From: Chloroflexota bacterium
GTDB lineage: Bacteria; Chloroflexota; Anaerolineae; Anaerolineales; Villigracilaceae
Direction: 5' to 3'
Length of the DNA stretch: 10,110 nucleotides
Assembly: GCA_021796155.1 (NCBI GenBank)
Contig: JAJYOO010000057.1
Span: 1-10,110 of the forward strand
A program made the position numbers and the translations under genes. The notes under the pieces were generated by a model that saw nothing but the letters and a program-made list of their open reading frames with translations, had not been told where the DNA came from and did not search any database. The first letter of the stretch is position 1. Every line of letters begins with the position of its first letter. Shown piece after piece: positions 5,648-10,110 of the stretch.

Positions 5648-8600
5648 TTAGTGCCGCCTTCGCCTCTTCTTCCCGCTTGCAACTTGCGGAGTCTGCGCCA
5701 GTGTCTCGGCAGGCGTTTTATCCACTTCCGGGTGTGCAATCTCGTTACGGGGCGGCTGGTAAGAGAAAACGCGCCCGATCACAGCAGAGCGCACATCCGC
5801 CACTAATTGCTGGAACAACTCGGATGCTTTGCCTTTGTATTGTACCAGCGGGTCACGTTGGGCGTAAGCCTCCAGGCCGATGGAGACGCGTAACGCCTCG
5901 ACCTTTGTCAAATACTCGACCCATAATTCGGATATCGCGCCGAGCAGCAATTGCCGTTTGACTTCGTTCAGGATGTATGAACCGATGGCCTGGATCAACG
6001 TCTCACGCTCGGACTCGCTCAAAGCGGCCACCGCTTCATTTTGTCTTTCCTCGCCGAACACTTTTGCGGCAGGACCGAAATCCGCCAGGCGGGTGGCGTT
6101 TTGACTCAAACGGGCATACTCGCCCTGACCCCAGGCCGTCTGCAAAGCAGCCTCGGCTTTCTCAAGATGCTCCAGCACCGCGTCAGTCACATCCTCGGCG
6201 TTGCGGTTTTCAAGTAATTGCGCCGCATAATAAATATAGCTAAAGCGGTTGAACACCTGCCGCACCTGACGATGTGTGCGCTGATCGAAAACCGTGCGTG
6301 CGCCCTGCGACAGCGACATCAACACGCGCATTTTGCTGGTATCGTCATCAGCTTTTTCGCGCTGGAACAACGTATCAATGTCGCGCTCGACCTGCGCTTT
6401 GATACGTTCATGCTGACGCCGCATTAAATCTTTGGCCGCAGACAAAATTATATCGGCCACATCGTCCCAATTCGCCGCCTCGATCTTGCCTCCCACCGGT
6501 TCGCCGAGTCTGTGTTCGATCGCGCCGACGACGCGGCTGGCGTTCAATGAGATCAACTGCTCTTCGACATGAGTCTCCAGCCAGTCTTTGAATTCCATCG
6601 GATCGTCCGCCAGTAAGCGGGACTGTTCGCCGTTTAGACGCAGCGGAAGACGGATCAATCCACTTAGTTCTTCTGCAACTTTCGGAGCGCGGATCGGTTC
6701 AGTTGAATCGCGCAAGCCTTCAAAGAATGCGTCCAACGCATCGGTGCGCTCGGCAATTTGTGCGTCGAGACCTTCCTCTGTTTTATCCACCAACGCTTCG
6801 ATGGCGCGCTGCGTGTGAGATTGCTCCACTTCGATGGATCGTGAAACCACGTCGAGGATGGCGCGGCGGATCGCCTGCCCTGAGCCTGTCGAAGGGTCAG
6901 ATTTATTTAACTCTTCGAGAATCAGAGCCAGCCCAAAGGTCGGGAAGAGGCGGCCTTCTGTCTCAAACGGCGGCTGGACTCCTTCGAGCCAGGCGATCAA
7001 TTTCCACGGGCCTTCTTCGTCGGTCAATCCAAGTTCGACGCGCTTCCCGACTTCGACTTCCAACATCTCGGCCACATCTTCGGTCAAATCTTCCTTGGTA
7101 AAGACGCGGTCACGCTGGGAATAGATCTGTTCGCGCTGCTTGTTGAGCACGTCATCGTATTCGAGCAAATGTTTGCGGACATCAAAGTTGGCGCCTTCGA
7201 CGCGTCCCTGTGACGACTCGATGATGCCGCTCACCAGGCGCGCTTCGAGCGGAAGCGCATCGTCCACTTTGAGACGCTCCATCAATCCGCTGACCTGATC
7301 GCCGCCGAACAGGCGCATCAGATCATCTTGTAACGAAAGATAAAAACGCGACGAGCCGGGGTCGCCCTGACGAGCGGAGCGGCCGCGCAACTGATTATCG
7401 ATGCGGCGCGCTTCGTGGCGTTCCGAGCCGATGACGTGCAAACCGCCCAACTCACGCACACGTTCCATGTCTTCGAAATATTGCAGGAAAAGTTTTACTT
7501 CGCCTTCGTAAAGGCCATATTGTTCAGGATCGACTTTCAACAAAGCCTGACGGCGTTCCTCGAGCGAAAGGTCTGACGGCTCAACATGGCCCGCGCGCCG
7601 CAGAACGCGATGCACAGCCGAGAGTACTTCTTCAGCGATCTCGCCGCCAAGTTTGATATCGACACCGCGGCCGGCCATGTTGGTGGCAATCGTCACCGCG
7701 CCGAACGCGCCCGCGCCGGCGATGATCTGAGACTCTTCCGTGTGCTTGCGCGCATTCAAAACCTGGTGCGGAACTCCGCCCTGAAATACAGACTTCAAAC
7801 GGGACAAGGCGCTTTCCGGCAAATTGAGAATTTCGAGAATCGCAGAAAGGTTCGACGGATCATCAAGGCTGATGTTCGTCATGCCAAACGTCGCGCCGAA
7901 TTTTCGCAGCGCATCGGGTGTGATGGTCTCGATCGGTTCGTTGAACGGTTGCAGTTCGGGAATGAGCCGCCCGTCTTCTTCGCGATTGTTGGCCTTCATC
8001 CAACCGTGACGCACGAGCAGGATTTGCATCAGCCGCCGGATCATGTCGGCTTTCAGGTGAGCCGACAAACGGTCCGATGATTCGACCGAGGTTGTCCCCA
8101 CCAACAGCGGGCGTCCAAGCGTGTGGTAACGCACGATCTCCGTCACAATGGCGCGCAGTTTGGTATCCACCGTGCGGTAGATCACATCGGGATAATCCTT
8201 GCGGCGGAAGAGAACCGGCTTCTGTTCAGGGTCGTCAGTGCGCGCATAATACGCGTACTGATAATTATCTTCGTCTTTTTTCTTGACTTCGATCAGCGCG
8301 GCATTCTTGCCATACGCCTGATATTCCAAATTGGTCGGGAGGGGAAAAACTTCGAGCTTGTAAATCTTGCTGAATTCTTCCGACTCGGTCAGCGCGGTGC
8401 CGGTCATGCCCGCCAGCTTCTTGTACATGCGGAAATAATTTTGCAGGGTGATGGTCGCGTAGGTCACGTTCTCCGGCTCGACGCGCACGCCTTCCTTGGC
8501 TTCCACAGCCTGATGCAGCCCATCCGACCAGCGGCGTCCGGGCATGAGGCGTCCGGTGAAATCGTCCACGATCACGACCTTGCCACCCTGCACGAGATAT

Positions 8601-9709
8601 TCCTTGTTGCGTTTGAACAAATGCTGGGCGCGCATGGCTTGTTCGAGATAACCGGTCAGACGCGCCTGTTCAGGCGTGACGTCTTCGGGTCGCTCCGGAT
8701 CCATAATGGGCTGCCCCAAAAGGGCTTCAACGTGGCTGACGCCGACTTCCGTTAAATTGACGGCGCGGTCCTTCTCGTTGACTTCGTAATCTTCTTCCTT
8801 CAACTGCTTGACGATCTGCGCCATTTTGCCGTACCACTCCAAATCGCCCGAGGCCGGGCCGGAGATGATAAGCGGCGTGCGCGCTTCGTCGATCAGCACA
8901 TTATCTACTTCGTCCACGATGGCATAATGATGTCCACGCTGGACGCGGTCGCTCAGGCGCGAGGCCATGTTGTCGCGCAGATAGTCAAAGCCAAATTCGG
9001 AGTTGGTCCCATAGGTGACATCCGCCGCATAGGCCTCGACGCGATCCACAAGTCTCAGGTGATGCTGATCTTCATGCGGCGACTCCCGCTCTGGATCATA
9101 GATGAAAGCCTTCTGGCCGTTCTCGGTCACAGCCGCCATCTGCAAAATGCCGACACTCAACCCTAGAAAATGGAAGATGGGCCCCATCCAACGTGCATCG
9201 CGCCGCGCCAGATAATCATTGACCGTGACGAGGTGCACGCCGCGTCCGGTCAGCGCGTTGAGATAAAGTGGAAGCGTGGCGACCAGCGTCTTGCCCTCGC
9301 CTGTGAGCATCTCGGCGATGCTGCCGCGATGCAGGATGACTCCGCCCAATATTTGCACATCATATTGACGGAGGCCGATTGTTCTTTTAGACGTTTCGCG
9401 CACAGCCGCAAAAGCTTCAGGCAGAATTTCTTCCAAAACATCCTGTTCTGCCTGGCGAAGTTCTTTTTCGACTTGCTCCTGCTCGTCCCTCCCCATTTTC
9501 TCCGAATCCCCCTCTTTCCCCCCCGCTGGGGGGGATGAAAGGGAGGTGAGTTTTGCGCGGAACTCATCCGTTTTGGCGCGCAAAGCCTCGTCGCTGAGCC
9601 TCTCAAATTCCGGCTCGAGCGCGTTGATCTCATCAACAATCGGGGCTAATTTTTCAACTGTACGTTTGTTGGGGTCGCCCCCGAAGACACTCACAAATTT
9701 CTGAAGCAT
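5648..9709 (-). CDS. secA: Preprotein translocase ATPase SecA, long form
   Basis: SecA is the cytoplasmic ATPase that drives unfolded preproteins through the SecYEG channel. Family signatures in order: MLTGEGKT Walker A (135-141), [11 protein letters not shown] (161-171), [17 protein letters not shown] (232-248), DEVD Walker B (266-269) followed by [18 protein letters not shown] (435-439), [14 protein letters not shown] (676-689), [20 protein letters not shown] and [17 protein letters not shown] in the second nucleotide-binding fold, and [10 protein letters not shown] (851-860). It is long at 1353 residues: about 90 extra residues interrupt the second ATPase fold (about 553-645) and the helical C-terminal half is enlarged. 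The usual CxCxSGKKxxxCH zinc tail is reduced to SGKKRRRRH. The start has GAAAGG six bases upstream. From about residue 1281 the gene is probably mosaic: its last 34 codons differ from the duplicate tail at 243-352 and may have come with the insertion. Confidence 0.97.
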   Translation of the reverse strand: MLQKFVSVFGGDPNKRTVEKLAPIVDEINALEPEFERLSDEALRAKTDEFRAKLTSLSSPPAGGKEGDSEKMGRDEQEQVEKELRQAEQDVLEEILPEAFAAVRETSKRTIGLRQYDVQILGGVILHRGSIAEMLTGEGKTLVATLPLYLNALTGRGVHLVTVNDYLARRDARWMGPIFHFLGLSVGILQMAAVTENGQKAFIYDPERESPHEDQHHLRLVDRVEAYAADVTYGTNSEFGFDYLRDNMASRLSDRVQRGHHYAIVDEVDNVLIDEARTPLIISGPASGDLEWYGKMAQIVKQLKEEDYEVNEKDRAVNLTEVGVSHVEALLGQPIMDPERPEDVTPEQARLTGYLEQAMRAQHLFKRNKEYLVQGGKVVIVDDFTGRLMPGRRWSDGLHQAVEAKEGVRVEPENVTYATITLQNYFRMYKKLAGMTGTALTESEEFSKIYKLEVFPLPTNLEYQAYGKNAALIEVKKKDEDNYQYAYYARTDDPEQKPVLFRRKDYPDVIYRTVDTKLRAIVTEIVRYHTLGRPLLVGTTSVESSDRLSAHLKADMIRRLMQILLVRHGWMKANNREEDGRLIPELQPFNEPIETITPDALRKFGATFGMTNISLDDPSNLSAILEILNLPESALSRLKSVFQGGVPHQVLNARKHTEESQIIAGAGAFGAVTIATNMAGRGVDIKLGGEIAEEVLSAVHRVLRRAGHVEPSDLSLEERRQALLKVDPEQYGLYEGEVKLFLQYFEDMERVRELGGLHVIGSERHEARRIDNQLRGRSARQGDPGSSRFYLSLQDDLMRLFGGDQVSGLMERLKVDDALPLEARLVSGIIESSQGRVEGANFDVRKHLLEYDDVLNKQREQIYSQRDRVFTKEDLTEDVAEMLEVEVGKRVELGLTDEEGPWKLIAWLEGVQPPFETEGRLFPTFGLALILEELNKSDPSTGSGQAIRRAILDVVSRSIEVEQSHTQRAIEALVDKTEEGLDAQIAERTDALDAFFEGLRDSTEPIRAPKVAEELSGLIRLPLRLNGEQSRLLADDPMEFKDWLETHVEEQLISLNASRVVGAIEHRLGEPVGGKIEAANWDDVADIILSAAKDLMRRQHERIKAQVERDIDTLFQREKADDDTSKMRVLMSLSQGARTVFDQRTHRQVRQVFNRFSYIYYAAQLLENRNAEDVTDAVLEHLEKAEAALQTAWGQGEYARLSQNATRLADFGPAAKVFGEERQNEAVAALSESERETLIQAIGSYILNEVKRQLLLGAISELWVEYLTKVEALRVSIGLEAYAQRDPLVQYKGKASELFQQLVADVRSAVIGRVFSYQPPRNEIAHPEVDKTPAETLAQTPQVASGKKRRRRH
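5752..5868. repeat. 117-bp direct repeat, right copy (inside secA)
   Basis: This is the intact-gene copy of the repeat at 353-469, with an exact match over 117 bp. It codes for SecA residues of about 1281-1319 ([12 protein letters not shown] onward to FSYQP). Beyond 5868 the gene continues as normal secA, whereas the left copy does not. The crossover that created the duplication must lie inside or at the edge of this segment. Confidence 0.9.
6876..6897. repeat. Short dispersed-type repeat in frame in secA
   Basis: The segment around CCCTTCGACAGGCTCAGGG (minus strand) codes for DPSTGSGQA at SecA residues 938-946. I recognise this sequence as a short repeat scattered through many environmental genomes, including Anaerolineae. 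It is an imperfect palindrome and keeps the reading frame. Only one copy is visible in this window, so its repeat status rests on memory. Confidence 0.5.
9507..9546. repeat. Palindromic GC hairpin repeat in frame near the secA start
   Basis: Seven C (9518-9524), a GCT loop and seven G (9528-9534) form an inner stem. TTTC with flanking C residues and GAAAG with flanking G residues extend it past a 3-base bulge. It codes for a low-complexity [12 protein letters not shown] insert at about SecA residues 58-69, before the conserved [10 protein letters not shown]. It resembles short palindromic repeats I recall from Chloroflexota genomes. It is present once here. Confidence 0.45.
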
Positions 9710-9716
9710 TTTTTGC

Positions 9717-9737
9717 CTTTCGGGATGGGATTATAAC
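9717..9737 (-). promoter_or_regulatory. secA promoter and ribosome binding site
   Basis: On the minus strand TGTTATAAT (9730-9738 as a block) is an extended -10 element with a perfect TATAAT at 9730-9735. The -35 region 17 bp upstream is poor. GAAAGG at 9717-9722 is the ribosome site for the ATG at 9709. The predicted leader is very short, about 15 bases. Confidence 0.45.
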
Positions 9738-9767
9738 AGAGGGAAGTTGGAAGAAATAAGAAAATAG

Positions 9768-9838
9768 CTTAGGCAAATAATCATCAAGCTATAATCGTTG
9801 CGCCGAGCAGAGAAAAATACGGTAAGATAAAGTGGGAG
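9768..9838 (+). promoter_or_regulatory. Promoter and ribosome binding site of the nucleotidyltransferase gene
   Basis: A perfect TATAAT at 9790-9795 lies about 50 bases ahead of the start codon; the matching -35 (TTAGGC, 9769-9774, 15-bp spacing) is weak. GGGAG at 9834-9838 is a good Shine-Dalgarno seven bases before the ATG at 9846. Together with the secA promoter this makes a divergent, A+T-rich control region. Confidence 0.45.
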
Positions 9839-9845
9839 CAATTCG

Positions 9846-10110
9846 ATGCCAATTGATATCAGCAAATTGCTCAAAGAACTCAAGGAGGGATTAAACCGTT
9901 TATATGGAGAACGTCTCAAAGGGCTGTATCTGTACGGTTCATATGCGCGCGGGGATTATAAAGAGGGTTCAGATTTAGATATCCTGCTTGTTTTAGATGA
10001 TTTCGAACGCGCCCCCATTGAACTCACACGCACCGATGACCTGGTCGGCGATTTATCGCTGACCTATGAAATTACAATCAGTCTCATGTTCATGCTGGGA
10101 TCGTCAGTGT
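9846..10110 (+). CDS. Minimal nucleotidyltransferase (MNT / MntA antitoxin type), N-terminal part
   Basis: The first 88 codons are present; the gene runs off the right edge. The protein starts MPIDISKLLKELKEGLNRLY and then has LYLYGSYARGD (27-37) and GSDLDILLVLDD (41-52). This is the pol-beta-type nucleotidyltransferase motif GSx10DxD, with Gly31, Ser32, Asp43 and Asp45, the two Asp being metal ligands. Proteins of this size class are usually antitoxins of MNT-HEPN (MntA-HepT) pairs, which silence an RNase toxin by adding AMP to it. The expected HEPN partner would lie next to it outside the window, so the pair is not confirmed. Other small nucleotidyltransferases, such as antibiotic-modifying relatives, share the motif. 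It is transcribed divergently from secA. Confidence 0.85.
   Translation, partial: MPIDISKLLKELKEGLNRLYGERLKGLYLYGSYARGDYKEGSDLDILLVLDDFERAPIELTRTDDLVGDLSLTYEITISLMFMLGSSV

Larger units (their letters stand above)
470..5868. mobile_element. Putative 5.4-kb insertion in the secA 3' end carrying one defence-like gene
   Basis: Bounds are inferred from the direct repeats. Reading along secA, the unit contains a replacement secA tail (5648-5868), a 162-base gap, the STAND/HEPN gene and 21 bp of trailing sequence, and it is followed by the second secA tail. Regenerating the disrupted gene with a carried 3' end is well known for integrated elements, for example e14 in icd. No integrase, transposase or terminal inverted repeat is visible, so it may be a passively mobilised unit, a remnant, or the result of homologous recombination with a foreign circle. 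Confidence 0.6.

Noticed and set aside
7586..8755. Long open frames on the plus strand (164 and 210 codons)
   Set aside because: They lie antisense to well-conserved SecA motifs, show no recognisable family, and are typical shadows in moderately GC-rich coding DNA.
9250..9639. 129-codon minus-strand frame overlapping secA
   Set aside because: Frame-shifted shadow of the SecA N-terminus; the conserved SecA frame is intact through this stretch, so there is no frameshift.
9731..9919. 62-codon minus-strand frame
   Set aside because: It covers the divergent promoter region and the antisense of the nucleotidyltransferase start; no ribosome site or family signature.
1..10110. CRISPR arrays, tRNA or rRNA genes
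   Set aside because: No regularly spaced repeats, tRNA-like cloverleaf or rRNA sequence was recognised on reading either strand.

Overview
The window looks like a chromosomal segment of an environmental bacterium, probably Chloroflexota (Anaerolineae-like). The reasons are an unusually long SecA (1353 residues against about 840-950 in most bacteria) and two short repeat units, of a kind I associate with that group, sitting in frame inside secA. The assignment is inference from pattern memory. The host-like genes are moderately G+C-rich (a counted 60-base line of secA is 55% G+C).

Layout, left to right. (1) 1-162, minus: the N-terminus of an adenosine-deaminase-type amidohydrolase, running off the left edge. 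(2) 163-242: a short gap with a strong GC-rich hairpin. (3) 243-469, minus: a second, partial copy of the secA 3' end, without the rest of secA. (4) 491-5485, minus: one very large A+T-rich gene (33% G+C in a counted line) for a 1664-residue protein. It has a degenerate P-loop, a two-helix membrane hairpin, a STAND/AAA-like Walker B, a winged-helix-like segment, about 1000 residues of TPR-like helical repeats and a C-terminal HEPN domain with an RNRIAH (Rx4H) motif. I read it as a candidate anti-phage or abortive-infection protein. (5) 5486-5647: an A+T-rich gap with a possible promoter. (6) 5648-9709, minus: complete secA. (7) 9710-9845: a divergent promoter region. (8) 9846-10110, plus: the start of a minimal nucleotidyltransferase (GSx10DxD) of the MNT antitoxin type, running off the right edge.

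The main observation is how the big gene sits in the chromosome. The last part of secA occurs twice in direct orientation, around the cargo gene. A 117-bp stretch (353-469 and 5752-5868) is identical base for base. Beyond it, toward the stop codon, the two tails are homologous but clearly diverged (about 21 of 34 aligned residues identical). On the other side the left copy stops abruptly, only 21 bp from the stop codon of the cargo gene. This is the expected footprint of an element of about 5.4 kb that entered the 3' end of secA and supplied a replacement secA tail, leaving the displaced native tail beside the deaminase gene. No recombinase lies inside the unit.

The housekeeping genes (secA, deaminase) appear unrelated in function to the cargo. 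The STAND/HEPN protein would be expected to sense an invader or stress through its helical repeats, switch through its NTPase core at the membrane, and cut RNA with its HEPN domain; that mechanism is inferred from domain families only.
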